Shown here piece by piece: positions 8,337 to 19,718 of a stretch of DNA of 64,000 bases. This DNA is from Shewanella fodinae (lineage in GTDB: Bacteria; Pseudomonadota; Gammaproteobacteria; Enterobacterales; Shewanellaceae): NCBI RefSeq assembly GCF_014651955.1, contig NZ_BMXW01000003.1:135724-199723 (forward strand). Direction: 5' to 3'. Each line of letters opens with the position of its first letter. The stretch's first letter is position 1. A program made the position numbers and the translations under genes. The notes beneath the pieces are model-generated. The model worked only from the letters and a program-made list of their open reading frames with translations, had not been told where the DNA came from and made no database searches.

Positions 8337-9785
8337 TTAAGCGGTGCCACCTACCGTGAGCCGATCCAACTTCAACGTTGGCTGACCAACCCCCACAGGC
8401 ACACTCTGTCCATCTTTGCCACAGACACCAACGCCCTTGTCCAATGACAGATCATTGCCCACCATGGAGATCTGTCCCATGGCTTCTGGGCCATTGCCGA
8501 TAAGTGTGGCGCCTTTGATGGCTTGAGTGATTTCGCCTTTTTCGATGAGGTAAGCCTCTGAAGCTGAAAACACAAACTTACCTGACGTGATATCGACCTG
8601 ACCGCCGCCAAAATTGGGCGCGTAAATGCCCTTATCTACTGAGCGGATGATTGCTGTTGGATCTGACTCGCCAGCCAACATGTAGGTGTTGGTCATACGC
8701 GGCATCGGCAAATTCGCATAAGACTCACGACGACCATTACCGGTCGGTTGCTGTCCCATCAGCCGAGCATTCAGTTTGTCCTGCATGTAACCTTTCAAAA
8801 TACCTTTTTCAATCAATACAGTACGATGAGTTGGTGTGCCTTCATCATCAATCGTGAGTGAGCCGCGACGATTGGCAATGGTGCCATCATCTACTACCGT
8901 GACTAACGGTGATGCCACCTGTTGGCCGATGCGGCCACTAAAAGCGCTGCTACCTTTACGGTTAAAATCGCCTTCTAGGCCGTGGCCCACGGCTTCATGC
9001 AGTAATACTCCCGGCCAGCCTGGGCCAAGCACCACTGGCATTTCACCCGCTGGAGCATCCACGGCATTAAGATTAACCTGCGCCTGGCGTACCGCTTCGC
9101 GCGCGAATGCAAAACACACGGGCAAACCGTCATCGCCACTAAGCATTAACGCATTGTAATCATGACGGCCACCACCACCAGAGCCACCGCGTTCACGTCG
9201 ACCATTTTCTTCCAGGATCACCGAGCAGTTAAAGCGCACCAATGGCCGAATATCTGCAGCCAAGGTGCCATCGCTGGCGGCAACCAAGATCTCTTCGTAA
9301 ACCCCGGACAGACTGATCACCACCTGGATAATTCGTGGATCTAGGCTACGCACATAGGCATCTGCCTGCTTCAGTAGCTGAATCTTGGGCGCCTCTGTCA
9401 TCGCCGCAATCGGGTCTTCGCTCTGGTACAACGGCTTCACACCGCGCCGCTTCCAGGCGTGTACCTTGCCTTTGCCGCCACTTTGCGCAATGCCGCGAGC
9501 CGCCTCCACTGAGGCATTCAGTGCTGCGGGAGTGATATCGTCAGCATAGGCAAACCCGGTTTTTTCACCAGTAATCGCCCGCACGCCCACACCACGTTCG
9601 ATGTGGAAACTACCCTCTTTGATGATGCCATCTTCCAGTACCCAAGATTCATGGCGGCTGCCTTGAAAATAAAGATCCGCAAAATCGACCTGATGTCGGT
9701 GAATACGCTCAAGATAGCGGTGCAGGTCTTCCAATGTCAGGCCCTGCTGCAGCAAACTTTGTCCCACTTGGGTTAACAATGACAT
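8337..9785 (-). CDS. tldD: metalloprotease TldD
   Basis: 482 residues, the usual TldD length. With its partner TldE/PmbA (not in this window) it forms a cytosolic metalloprotease that trims peptides, for example in maturation of microcin B17 and turnover of small unfolded proteins. The signature [11 protein letters not shown] is present at about 255-265 and supplies the HExxxH zinc ligands; the C-terminal half contains the conserved [10 protein letters not shown] stretch. The start is ATG 9785; an extension to 9977 is an artefact of the open frame running into the upstream amidase gene. It lies 38 bases after the amidase stop and is probably cotranscribed with it. Confidence 0.95.
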   Translation of the reverse strand: MSLLTQVGQSLLQQGLTLEDLHRYLERIHRHQVDFADLYFQGSRHESWVLEDGIIKEGSFHIERGVGVRAITGEKTGFAYADDITPAALNASVEAARGIAQSGGKGKVHAWKRRGVKPLYQSEDPIAAMTEAPKIQLLKQADAYVRSLDPRIIQVVISLSGVYEEILVAASDGTLAADIRPLVRFNCSVILEENGRRERGGSGGGGRHDYNALMLSGDDGLPVCFAFAREAVRQAQVNLNAVDAPAGEMPVVLGPGWPGVLLHEAVGHGLEGDFNRKGSSAFSGRIGQQVASPLVTVVDDGTIANRRGSLTIDDEGTPTHRTVLIEKGILKGYMQDKLNARLMGQQPTGNGRRESYANLPMPRMTNTYMLAGESDPTAIIRSVDKGIYAPNFGGGQVDITSGKFVFSASEAYLIEKGEITQAIKGATLIGNGPEAMGQISMVGNDLSLDKGVGVCGKDGQSVPVGVGQPTLKLDRLTVGGTA

Positions 9786-9823
9786 GTATGCTCTCTCAAT
9801 GGGCCTCGGGCCCGTATAACTGG

Positions 9824-10669
9824 TTAATGCTTGGCTGGCGGCAACAATACCGGCAGCGAAAATCGATTGTGTTGTGCCACCGGCATGTGACTGCGGATCT
9901 TGTGCAGTTCGTCCAAATCCAGTCGTGCCTGCAACCAACCTGTGCCTTCTGGTAACTGTGCCATAATCTGCCCCCAAGGGTCGACTATCATGCTTTGGCC
10001 CCAGGTTTCGCGACCGCCTTGGTTATGGCAGCCCCATTGCGCGGCGGCCAGGACGTAACACTGGGTTTCAATCGCTCGCGCCCGCAACAATACTTCCCAA
10101 TGAGCCACGCCGGTCACTTGGGTGAAAGCAGCAGGCACCAGTATGATCTGCGCGCCCGCCTGGCGCAATGCCCGGTAAAGATCAGGGAAACGCAGATCGT
10201 AGCATACCGACAGCCCGATACGACCAAATGGCGTGTCAACTACGCTGAGGTGATTGCCGGGGCAGAAAGTATCGCTTTCGCGGTAATGACGGGTATTATC
10301 ACTGACATCGACGTCAAACAGATGCAGTTTGTCATAGTTACCTAACACTCGTCCTTTATCGTCAAACAGGTAAGTACGGCTATAAACCCTTCCATCGCCA
10401 CTGGCTACCGGAATGGTACCTGCCGCCAGATACACCTGATGTTGTACTGCTAACGCAGATAATTGCTGCTGCAATGGCGTGTCATCACCGTTGCCAGCAT
10501 AAGCCAACTGTTCACCTTCATGACCACCGAACAATAAGGCGCACTCAGGCAGCACTACCAATTGCAATTCGCCAGGAATACGCGGCAACTGCTCAAGCTG
10601 CGCGCTGATAAACGCTAAATTCTCTGCTGGCTTGTGGCTGCTCTGACACTGAAGAAGATTTACCTGCAT
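9824..10669 (-). CDS. carbon-nitrogen hydrolase (nitrilase/omega-amidase family)
   Basis: 281 residues with the complete nitrilase-superfamily triad: Glu in [13 protein letters not shown], Lys in [13 protein letters not shown] and the nucleophile Cys in [15 protein letters not shown]. The DVDV/Y-R-E-S-D stretch after the Lys and the overall length resemble the Nit1/omega-amidase and deaminated-glutathione-amidase branch, so a cytosolic amidase cleaning up deaminated glutathione or alpha-keto acid amides is likely. The ATG at 10669 has AGAGGA upstream and lies 77 bases inside the 3' end of yhdP. This long overlap suggests coupled translation. Confidence 0.88.
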   Translation of the reverse strand: MQVNLLQCQSSHKPAENLAFISAQLEQLPRIPGELQLVVLPECALLFGGHEGEQLAYAGNGDDTPLQQQLSALAVQHQVYLAAGTIPVASGDGRVYSRTYLFDDKGRVLGNYDKLHLFDVDVSDNTRHYRESDTFCPGNHLSVVDTPFGRIGLSVCYDLRFPDLYRALRQAGAQIILVPAAFTQVTGVAHWEVLLRARAIETQCYVLAAAQWGCHNQGGRETWGQSMIVDPWGQIMAQLPEGTGWLQARLDLDELHKIRSHMPVAQHNRFSLPVLLPPAKH

Positions 10670-13600
10670 CGGCGGGTTCCTCTGTGGGCTTTGGGGTCGG
10701 TTCGGATAATTTAGGTGCTGTGGGATTTGCGCCGTTTTGTTTCTCAGCCTTCTCCGGTTGCGCTTTAGTCGCGGCATCTGCCGGCGACATTACAGGCGGC
10801 GCAGTAACAGATGCATCGGCAGCAGGGGGCACGACAGTAGTGGCGGGAGGAATCGTCGTTGTCGGCACCCGTGGTTCTGTCGCGGCAGCACCGGCGGCAC
10901 CATTGCCAGCAGGCTGTTCAGACGCTGGCAAAGCACTTTTAGGAATTTCAATCTCTTTGCTCTTTCGCTCCAACTCTTCCAGTTTAGGTTCTGACATGGT
11001 GCCAGTGAGGCGGAAGCGAATTTCTGAAATAACCTCAATGACTGGCTCCAGCACCTTGGTTAACGCAAAGGCGCCTATGCCCATCGTCCAGGCGCTGGTA
11101 CTGAGCAAAACCACGGTCGGCACACTGGATGCCAGCTTGGGCGCAAAACGGATGTCGTAGTTGAGGCTTTCGGTATTAAGGTCAGTATAACCGCGGACTT
11201 TCATGTTGCCGGCGATGGCATCCATTTCGGTGTTGGTGGTTTTGACCATGCCGTCATCGATGTGTAAATCGCCACCAAAACTATTAAAATACAACCCTTT
11301 ACCAAATACATCTGAAAAATCCAGCGACAATTTACGCAGCAGTGAATCAAGGCTGAACAGCGAGAAAATGCGTGCACCTTTATCACTGATCTGCTCCATG
11401 TGACCTTTACCTAACTCAAAGTGCACATCGCCGTTTAACGTCGGCAGATTGAATGCTGTCGGGCCGCCGCGCCAATCAAGTGTCGCGTTAAGTTTTAGCG
11501 GTGATTCCTTAACCCCTGGATTGCTATCAAACAACTGCGCCAATTGTTCAAAATCGGGTGAGTCTATGTTGAAACTCACCTTAGTTTGATTAGCGCCATC
11601 AGTAGACAACCAGTCACCCTGCCCTTCCAGTTTGCCTTGCGGGGCAGACACCGATAAGGTCTGAATATGATAACCACGCAGCGCTGGAGCACTCTGCAAC
11701 ACCAAGTGACCCAACGCAATGTTCTGGAAACGGAAATCATCCACATCCACCGCCAGTGGCGGCAAGTCATCCGGTTGTTGTGTCGCGGTCTTCTCGGCAA
11801 TATCGGCCGCACTGCCAATCGGTTTTAGTGGGTTCAGATACAAACGAGACGCTTTGAGTTTCAGTCCTTGCCGATACCAATCAGGGAAGATCTCCACGCT
11901 GCCAGAAAATTCTGGCGACAACCCTTCAAACTGCCACGACTGCCCGGTTGGATGAGCAGTCATCTGCAATTGGGTGAATCTTTGCCCCAATAGGCTGAGG
12001 TCGTTGATGTTGGCCTGAATGCCTTTGAGTGCCGGGAAAAAACTGCCATCGACAGTGTTTTGAACAGCGCTTTGCGGGTCACGCTGCAACTCAGCCGTGG
12101 ATGGTGGCGTCTGCGGCACAGTTGTCGCAGGTTTGGCTGGCGCGGCATTGGTAAAAGCGGTAATCACCGGCAACCACTGGTCAAAATCGGCATGGTCTAA
12201 ATCCAGCCGCAGTTGACCACCGTCTTTCACTAATTGATCACCGCTACGGAATAACCGACCTAACAGCAAATCGTAATGCTTCAGACGATCATCGGAGTCT
12301 GCCGTAAAGCCGCCCCAAAACTCTGCCTTGTCACCCGCCTTAATCCCTAAAGAGGCTTGCTGATCATCACCTAGCAGTTCTGCCTGCAACGTCAACGGCG
12401 CTCCTTTAGCTTTAGCAAACGGTGCAGGTAATGACAGCGCGGTATTGGTCAAATCGGCATCCACATTGGCCTGTAGCGTGTAGCCGCTATCATCAAAAAT
12501 CAGTTGCAGGGCACCATTCCAACTGCTGCTCCCCTGATAGAAAGGTGTCAGCGGATTTTCTAATTCTGGCGGCAGACGCGATAATTGCCAGTTACCTTTA
12601 GCATGCACATTGACCGCAAATTTATCGTTCTGATCGCCGGTGGTGAAGTCGATGTTAGTGGGCTGCCCATACAGTAAGGCATTGACCCCTTGCGCCGTCA
12701 CCACCTCGTTATGAAAACTGACAGTGCCATTAACTTTGTTGAGTTTTATCCCTGGCTTACGGATATACACAGGGGTATCGCGGAAAATGACCGTTCCCTG
12801 AATATCCGGTTCGACCCCCGCATATAACGGAATATCCAGTTGTAACTTGCCTTCCACTGTATCCTGGATTTTTACGGTATCCAGAGTCGTGCCAACACTG
12901 TCTTTAAGGGGAGACTGCTGCATCACCGCAGCAATATCCCAGCCCTTGGCGGCAATGCTAGCATCGACCAACAGGTGACTGTGCGATTCAAGACTGGGAA
13001 TGATCACGTTGGCACCACTGATATCCACGTTCAGCAGTTTTCCGGTCAGCAGTTTGAGTTCCATCCGCGCATTGTCAAATAACCCGTCGAGCTTGAGCCC
13101 TTTGACCATGGGCCAGTCTGGCTGAAATGCAAACTGCGCTTCATCCATAGTGAAGCCAGCCTGGAATACACCGCTATGTTCTGCAAAAGGAAACTCATTG
13201 AGCGCCCCTCGCCACACCACAGCCGCATTTTCACTGTGGCCAGTCTTCAGTGCCTGTTCCAGATACTGGCTCAGATCTTCACCCATTTGCCGACGCGGGA
13301 AATAACGCCCGGCGTTATTGGCATCATGCAACTGTACTGAAGCCGCCAGCGCCATGCTTGGTTCATCGTGTAAATCCAGCCGCAATGCGGTATCAAACTG
13401 TAAATCGTCGTTACTCGCTTGCAGTTCTGACACAAACAGCTGCATAGTGTTGCTGTCAAAGCCTATCGAAAACGCCGATATATCCAATGCTAATGGTGCC
13501 TTAAATTCTTTCGGGATATCCACCTGGTAATGCTGGGCGGGTAAAGCGGCGCTCAAATAGCCAGCGCGCCACCCCAGACGCAAATCGACGGGCGTCATCC

Positions 13601-14849
13601 CCGGCAATTCCCCTGCCGCATGCCACGCCAGTCCGTGCACCGGCAACGCCGCTTGCCAGTCTTTATCGGCGCCACGATAAATTTGCAAAGGTCCGAACTC
13701 GCCCTGCGGCTGCATTAGTAGCAATTGCTGCAACTGTTCACGCTCAATGCCAGGAAGTATCGGTAATAGCGGGGTCAATTGCTGCAACTTAATGCTGCTC
13801 ATACTACCGAATAGTTGCTGCTGTTGTTTACGTAACTGAACTTGTAACGGTTGCCACGGCTGACCGTTTGACTGCAACTGCATATCCTGGCTCTGCAACT
13901 GCCAGCCATCTGGCTGCGGTTGCCAACTAATACTGCCGCCATCAATGGCAAAACGTTGTGACTGTTTATCCAGTGACCATTGGAACCAAGAGGGACTAAA
14001 ACGGATCAATCCGGAACGCAAGGAACGCTGGGCAAATTCCACCCAGCCCTCTAAGTTGAGCACACCCTCTAACGGAATGTCGGCCAAACTCGGTTGCGCT
14101 TTATTCTGTTCAGAAGCCCAACGCCCAATATCCAGAGATTGTGCCTGCACATAAGCCTGACCACTAATGCTATCGGGTTTATACCCATCGCCGCTGAGAT
14201 CAATACGCAGGGTAAGATGCTGTTGTGCCTGCTGCGAGTCATCAAGATATAACGCCCCACTGCCCTGATGTATCTCGCCATGATTTAACCAACGCAGATT
14301 GCCGATATGGATCGGGCGATAATGAATATCGCGCGACAGCAACTGTATCGTGGCATCGCCAACAGAAAAGCGTTCCAACTGTTCCAGCAACAGTGCATAC
14401 AACCAGTCGATATTACTGCCGGAGCCTTGATGACCAGTTGCCGCGGTATCGGGGGGATTTAACTGATCCAGATCCAGCGCCAGTTGCACCCCATTAAAAA
14501 TGACGTTCTCCACTTGAGGTTTGGCGGTCAGCAGGGTTTCCCAGAAATCCAGTTTTACCTGCACATTCTGCACAACCAGTGTCACCGGCAAGTGTTCCTG
14601 CTTGGGCAGCACCAATCGCTCCACCGTCAACGATGGCCCATAGGCCTGCCAGTGTGCCGAGAGTTGCCCCACTTCGACCCGCACCCCATAGTGCTGTTCG
14701 ATGTAACTGGTCAGTTCCTGACGCACCAGATCCAACTGCGGTAACAAGCCGCGGATCAGACTCACCAACAAAGCAAACAGCAGCAGTGATACCGCCAGCA
14801 ATTGCCAACAGAAGCGGCCAATTTTAGAGGGGCTAACGCGAAAATTCAC
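10593..14849 (-). CDS. yhdP: YhdP family AsmA-like envelope protein
   Basis: About 1418 residues. One N-terminal membrane segment (about 12-35) is followed by a very long periplasmic region of repeated beta-rich AsmA/RBG-type units. The conserved C-terminal AsmA domain lies at about 1000-1290 (KGLYFNSFGGDLHIDDG). After that comes a disordered tail of about 130 residues rich in Pro, Ala, Thr and Lys. YhdP, TamB and YdbH in E. coli form bridges that carry phospholipids to the outer membrane. The likely start is GTG 14849, which shares its G with the rng stop (TAGTG), a typical coupled arrangement; an upstream ATG at 14897 would lie inside rng. The Pro/Ala tail is low-complexity and may vary between strains. 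Confidence 0.9.
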   Translation of the reverse strand: MNFRVSPSKIGRFCWQLLAVSLLLFALLVSLIRGLLPQLDLVRQELTSYIEQHYGVRVEVGQLSAHWQAYGPSLTVERLVLPKQEHLPVTLVVQNVQVKLDFWETLLTAKPQVENVIFNGVQLALDLDQLNPPDTAATGHQGSGSNIDWLYALLLEQLERFSVGDATIQLLSRDIHYRPIHIGNLRWLNHGEIHQGSGALYLDDSQQAQQHLTLRIDLSGDGYKPDSISGQAYVQAQSLDIGRWASEQNKAQPSLADIPLEGVLNLEGWVEFAQRSLRSGLIRFSPSWFQWSLDKQSQRFAIDGGSISWQPQPDGWQLQSQDMQLQSNGQPWQPLQVQLRKQQQQLFGSMSSIKLQQLTPLLPILPGIEREQLQQLLLMQPQGEFGPLQIYRGADKDWQAALPVHGLAWHAAGELPGMTPVDLRLGWRAGYLSAALPAQHYQVDIPKEFKAPLALDISAFSIGFDSNTMQLFVSELQASNDDLQFDTALRLDLHDEPSMALAASVQLHDANNAGRYFPRRQMGEDLSQYLEQALKTGHSENAAVVWRGALNEFPFAEHSGVFQAGFTMDEAQFAFQPDWPMVKGLKLDGLFDNARMELKLLTGKLLNVDISGANVIIPSLESHSHLLVDASIAAKGWDIAAVMQQSPLKDSVGTTLDTVKIQDTVEGKLQLDIPLYAGVEPDIQGTVIFRDTPVYIRKPGIKLNKVNGTVSFHNEVVTAQGVNALLYGQPTNIDFTTGDQNDKFAVNVHAKGNWQLSRLPPELENPLTPFYQGSSSWNGALQLIFDDSGYTLQANVDADLTNTALSLPAPFAKAKGAPLTLQAELLGDDQQASLGIKAGDKAEFWGGFTADSDDRLKHYDLLLGRLFRSGDQLVKDGGQLRLDLDHADFDQWLPVITAFTNAAPAKPATTVPQTPPSTAELQRDPQSAVQNTVDGSFFPALKGIQANINDLSLLGQRFTQLQMTAHPTGQSWQFEGLSPEFSGSVEIFPDWYRQGLKLKASRLYLNPLKPIGSAADIAEKTATQQPDDLPPLAVDVDDFRFQNIALGHLVLQSAPALRGYHIQTLSVSAPQGKLEGQGDWLSTDGANQTKVSFNIDSPDFEQLAQLFDSNPGVKESPLKLNATLDWRGGPTAFNLPTLNGDVHFELGKGHMEQISDKGARIFSLFSLDSLLRKLSLDFSDVFGKGLYFNSFGGDLHIDDGMVKTTNTEMDAIAGNMKVRGYTDLNTESLNYDIRFAPKLASSVPTVVLLSTSAWTMGIGAFALTKVLEPVIEVISEIRFRLTGTMSEPKLEELERKSKEIEIPKSALPASEQPAGNGAAGAAATEPRVPTTTIPPATTVVPPAADASVTAPPVMSPADAATKAQPEKAEKQNGANPTAPKLSEPTPKPTEEPADAGKSSSVSEQPQASREFSVYQRAA

Positions 14850-16357
14850 TACACCATCACCACGTCGTATTTGCTCTGCACATACATAGGCTCGCACTGA
14901 ATGCGCACCCGTTTGCCGATATAGACTTCCAGTTCGGCGACTGAATGCGCTTCATCTGCCGCTAACACTTCATAGACAGCGGGCGCACAGTAAATCAAGA
15001 ATTCATCGGCCTGATAAGTGCGGTTGAGGCGGATAATTTCCCGGAAAATTTCATAAGAGACCGTTTCCACCGTCTTCATGGTTCCCGTACCACGGCAGGC
15101 GGGACATTCGCCACACAGCACGTGCTCCAGACTCTCGCGGGTACGTTTGCGGGTCATCTCTACCAGTCCAAGACCGGAAAACCCGGAAATATTGGTTTTC
15201 ACTCGGTCAGCACTCAGCGCGGCTGTCAAACTGCTGAGTACCCGTTGCTTGTGCTCTTCTTTCAGCATGTCGATAAAATCAATAATGATAATACCGCCAA
15301 GGTTACGCAGCCGCAGTTGGCGGGCAATAGCTTGAGTGGCTTCAAGATTGGTGTTGAAGATGGTTTCTTCCAGATTACGGTGACCGACAAAGCCTCCGGT
15401 ATTGATATCCACCGTGGTCATGGCTTCCGTTTGGTCAATGATCAGATATCCACCGGACTTAAGCTCAACTTTGCGCTCCAGCGCCCGTTGGATCTCATTT
15501 TCCACATCATACAGATCAAAAATGGCAGCCGGCCCAGTGTAATGCTCAATCTTGGCCGCGACATCGGGCATAAATTCTTGAGCAAATTGTAGCAACTCTT
15601 CGTAGGTACTTTGTGAATCGACTTGGATAGAGTCTAATTCCACACCAACAAAATCCCGCACTACTCGCACCGGCAGCGCTAAATCTTGGTATAACAAGGT
15701 CGCGCCCTGACGCTTGCGACGCTCGCTGACTTTAGCCCACACCCGCCGTAAAAACGCTGCGTCCTGCGCCAATTCTTCAGCGCCGACACCTTCGGCGGCA
15801 GTACGAATGATAAAGCCACCGTCATCATCCACGAATGGTAAAGTGATTTCTTTCAGTCGCGCCCGTTCTTCCTCAGATTCAATCCGTTGAGAAACTCCAA
15901 CGTGGCTGGAACCCGGCATAAACACTAAATAGCGGGAAGGTAAGGTAATATCGGTAGTTAAGCGAGCGCCCTTGGTACCCAGCGGATCTTTCACCACCTG
16001 GACGATAATATCCTGCCCCTGACGCACCAGTTCGGCAATATTACGTACCACAAAATTGCCTTTTTCGGCGTCAGCCACACATTCGGTATGGGGAAAAATG
16101 TCCGAGGCGTGCAAGAAAGCCGCTTTATCTAGGCCTATATCGACAAACGCCGCCTGCATTCCCGGCAGTACCCGGCTGATTTTTCCCTTGTAGATATTGC
16201 CCACTAAACCACGCTTCATGCGACGTTCAATGTTGACTTCCTGTAAGACGCCGTGTTCCACCAGCGCCACTCTGGCTTCTGTCGGTGTCACATTGATCAG
16301 CAGTTCCGATCCCAGTTTTCCAGGAACCCTGTGGTTGGCTGTGCCGCTGTGTCTCAC
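14849..16357 (-). CDS. rng: ribonuclease G
   Basis: About 502 residues. Endoribonuclease that matures the 5' end of 16S rRNA and cuts some mRNAs. Visible are the S1 RNA-binding region (GLVGNIYKGKISRVLPGMQAAFVDIG), the RNase E/G catalytic domain with metal-binding acidic residues in TTVDINTGGFVG and IIIDFIDM, and the zinc-link cysteines CGECPACRGTG. The start is uncertain. GTG at 16357 has AAAGGG six bases upstream and is used here, GTG at 16399 opens the longest frame, and family similarity begins only around the SELLINVTP segment. The gene follows maf closely and is coupled to yhdP. Confidence 0.9.
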   Translation of the reverse strand: MRHSGTANHRVPGKLGSELLINVTPTEARVALVEHGVLQEVNIERRMKRGLVGNIYKGKISRVLPGMQAAFVDIGLDKAAFLHASDIFPHTECVADAEKGNFVVRNIAELVRQGQDIIVQVVKDPLGTKGARLTTDITLPSRYLVFMPGSSHVGVSQRIESEEERARLKEITLPFVDDDGGFIIRTAAEGVGAEELAQDAAFLRRVWAKVSERRKRQGATLLYQDLALPVRVVRDFVGVELDSIQVDSQSTYEELLQFAQEFMPDVAAKIEHYTGPAAIFDLYDVENEIQRALERKVELKSGGYLIIDQTEAMTTVDINTGGFVGHRNLEETIFNTNLEATQAIARQLRLRNLGGIIIIDFIDMLKEEHKQRVLSSLTAALSADRVKTNISGFSGLGLVEMTRKRTRESLEHVLCGECPACRGTGTMKTVETVSYEIFREIIRLNRTYQADEFLIYCAPAVYEVLAADEAHSVAELEVYIGKRVRIQCEPMYVQSKYDVVMV

Positions 16358-16448
16358 GTTAGACCCTTTAATGAATGCCGATAGGATGATTTTATCCACA
16401 GAAGGCGGGGAAATCTGCCAGAAATTGCGATTTTATGTCAACGCAACG

Positions 16449-17033
16449 CTACAACAGCTGCATCTTTTGTAACAGGATTCTGGTTTCCACTAATGGCAGG
16501 CCAACAACCGCAGAGTAACTGCCGTTGATACGGCTGATAAAACTGCCGCCGAGCCCCTGTATACCATAGGCACCGGCTTTATCCATTGGTTCCCCAGTGG
16601 CAACATATGCCGTTATCTGGGCATCATTCAAAGAGCAAAAAGTGACGTCAGTCGCCACCAACACTGATTCGCAATGATTACCGTCAGTCACCGCAACCGC
16701 CGTCATTACTTTATGGCTGCGGCCACTGAGCCGCTGCAACATGGCGCTGGCAGAAGCCGCATCTACAGGTTTCCCTAGGATCTCGTCATCCACGACCACT
16801 ATGGTATCGGCACCGAGTGCAATACTCTCAGGACGGTGCCAGCGACTATGCCCTGCGCCTGCTTTTTCACGCGCTAGACGATTCACATAAGTCGCGGCCG
16901 CTTCTCCATGATGCCGTGTTTCATCGATATCGGTTGCCAATATCTCAAACGAAAAACCGACACTTCCTAGCCCCAACTGCGCTAACAGTTCACGGCGACG
17001 CGGCGAAGCTGAAGCCAACAACAACTGTTTCAT
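16449..17033 (-). CDS. maf: Maf-like nucleoside triphosphate pyrophosphatase
   Basis: 194 residues. Starts [16 protein letters not shown], the Maf signature that binds nucleotide phosphates, and later has the conserved [18 protein letters not shown] segment with catalytic acidic residues. The YhdE/Maf type hydrolyses dTTP, UTP or modified pyrimidine triphosphates to monophosphates and affects septation. Its ATG overlaps the mreD stop (TAATG), placing it in the mreBCD operon as in many gammaproteobacteria. Confidence 0.95.
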   Translation of the reverse strand: MKQLLLASASPRRRELLAQLGLGSVGFSFEILATDIDETRHHGEAAATYVNRLAREKAGAGHSRWHRPESIALGADTIVVVDDEILGKPVDAASASAMLQRLSGRSHKVMTAVAVTDGNHCESVLVATDVTFCSLNDAQITAYVATGEPMDKAGAYGIQGLGGSFISRINGSYSAVVGLPLVETRILLQKMQLL

Positions 17034-17521
17034 TATTTAACCTTGTAACGGCGCCTTAAACGGCGCAACAACCAGTAAATCCACGGCCAGATAACTGTTC
17101 CAGAAAGTACGGGCAACAGTTGCTGAACCTGAAATTCACTACGGAAAATCACAAACTGCATCCAGTAGATAAGCAAATGGTACAACAACAGCAGAAACGC
17201 AATAATCAGTGCCTGTTGCCATATGGAAAAATTGCGCAGTTTCTGATAGTTAAGCACAATGACATAGATAACTAGCGAGAAGGTCAGTGAGCGGATCCCT
17301 AGATAGCTCCCCAGCAAAACATCCAGCACGGTGCCTAGTACCCAGGCCGTCAGAATATTGTAGCGATGGGGTAATGCCATCGCCCAGTAAATCATGATCA
17401 ACAGCAGCCAATCGGGGCGAGAAGCATCGACCACTTCCGGTACTGGCATCAGCTGAAACAACAAGCCTAGGAGCATGGAGAACCACACCACCAAACCGCC
17501 ACGAGTATTTTGCAGCATCAT
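17033..17521 (-). CDS. mreD: rod shape-determining protein MreD
   Basis: 162 residues, nearly all in five or six membrane segments, with the family-typical N-terminus ([16 protein letters not shown]) and the [14 protein letters not shown] motif at about 40-53. Inner-membrane component of the elongasome, working with MreC and the RodA/PBP2 synthase. It begins inside the mreC stop (ATGA overlap) and its stop overlaps the maf start. Confidence 0.95.
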   Translation of the reverse strand: MMLQNTRGGLVVWFSMLLGLLFQLMPVPEVVDASRPDWLLLIMIYWAMALPHRYNILTAWVLGTVLDVLLGSYLGIRSLTFSLVIYVIVLNYQKLRNFSIWQQALIIAFLLLLYHLLIYWMQFVIFRSEFQVQQLLPVLSGTVIWPWIYWLLRRLRRRYKVK

Positions 17522-18402
17522 GGGGTTTCTCCCTGATTGGTGGCATCCTTGACCTCGGGAGGCGAAGAGTCAGTTGTGGGCGTTGGCTGTTGTTCCGGCC
17601 AAATCAGTAATAGGTAGCGGATACGATCCAATGCCGCCATGGGTTGCGCCATGACTTTCAAATAGCTCTGACCATCATCATTGGTGATAGAGATAACCCG
17701 CGCCACCGGATAACCTTCTGGGAAGCGGTTACCAAGGCCGGACGTTACCAGCAAGTCGCCCACTTTGATGTCCGTGCTTTTAGGCACATAGCGGACTTCA
17801 ATCTCATCCACTTCACCCGTGCCATTGGCAATCAACCTGACATCGTTACGGGTAATGCGCACTGGCACCCCTTGCTCAGGATCCGACAATAACAACACTC
17901 TGGCGGTGAGCTCGCTTACCTGCACCACTTGTCCCACAATCCCCTGTGCATCCACCACCGGTTGGCCAACAAACACACCATCATGAGCACCGTGATTGAT
18001 CACTACGTACTGATGAAAGGGATCGGAGGCCACTTCCATCACTTCGGTGACCATCTTACGGGAATCCATATGCACAGGAGAACCCAGCAAAGCCCTGAGC
18101 CGTTCATTTTCCTGACGCAGATGTTCATAACGCTGTAACCGTTCACTCATCAGCAACTGTTGACGTAGCAGTGCCTGATTTTGCTTACGCAGCATATCGC
18201 GGGTAGCAACAGCCTCGGAACTCCAATCGAGCAGTTGTCCGGGGACGTTGGCAAGGTATTGAATGGGACTGAGTAACGACGCCAGCGACTGTCGTACCGG
18301 CTCCAGCCGATCGTTAGCCAGCATCAAGATCACCGACAGAATAACTGCCAGTGTCAGACGGAACTGATTGGATACACCACGAACGAAGATAGGTTTCATC
18401 AC
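17518..18402 (-). CDS. mreC: rod shape-determining protein MreC
   Basis: 294 residues: a membrane anchor at about 15-32, a coiled coil at about 65-110, then two beta domains with VINHGAHDGVFVGQPVVD and DLLVTSGLGNRFPEGYP, ending in a Pro/Thr-rich tail. MreC is the periplasmic scaffold that activates PBP2/RodA. It lies 41 bases after mreB, separated by a GC-rich hairpin that could set the MreB:MreC ratio. Confidence 0.95.
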   Translation of the reverse strand: MMKPIFVRGVSNQFRLTLAVILSVILMLANDRLEPVRQSLASLLSPIQYLANVPGQLLDWSSEAVATRDMLRKQNQALLRQQLLMSERLQRYEHLRQENERLRALLGSPVHMDSRKMVTEVMEVASDPFHQYVVINHGAHDGVFVGQPVVDAQGIVGQVVQVSELTARVLLLSDPEQGVPVRITRNDVRLIANGTGEVDEIEVRYVPKSTDIKVGDLLVTSGLGNRFPEGYPVARVISITNDDGQSYLKVMAQPMAALDRIRYLLLIWPEQQPTPTTDSSPPEVKDATNQGETP

Positions 18403-18407
18403 AAAAC

Positions 18408-18431
18408 CAAGGCGGTGATTACACCGCCTTG
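18408..18431 (-). terminator. hairpin between mreB and mreC (possible attenuator)
   Basis: A 10-bp perfect stem (CAAGGCGGTG/CACCGCCTTG) with a 4-nt loop is followed on the minus strand by a weak T-rich run (GTTTTG) just before the mreC start. It is probably a partial terminator or an mRNA processing/stability hairpin that keeps mreC and mreD expression below mreB. Confidence 0.55.
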
Positions 18432-18443
18432 ACTACCTGCCTA

Positions 18444-19517
<1,074 letters not shown>

Positions 19518-19718
19518 TCAGAAGAGAAGAATTAAAAATCAGCTAACTTTATCAATGCCACCCCCATACCACAAGCCTTGCTAGAGCAACATTTGCTAAT
19601 TATTGGATTTTTTTTAGCTGGGTCGACACTGACACCGGATCACAGCATTGAGTACTGTAAAATGACGCAGATTACGCGCTGAGTTTCTGCAGCCGTCAAG
19701 TCGTTTATCATTTGTTAG

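Noticed and set aside
10684..11160. 158-codon Gly/Ala/Val-rich plus-strand frame
   Set aside because: Complement of the low-complexity Pro/Ala tail of YhdP; repeats of GC-rich codons leave long open frames by chance.
15122..15592. 156-codon plus-strand frame
   Set aside because: Antisense to rng; no start signal and no family.
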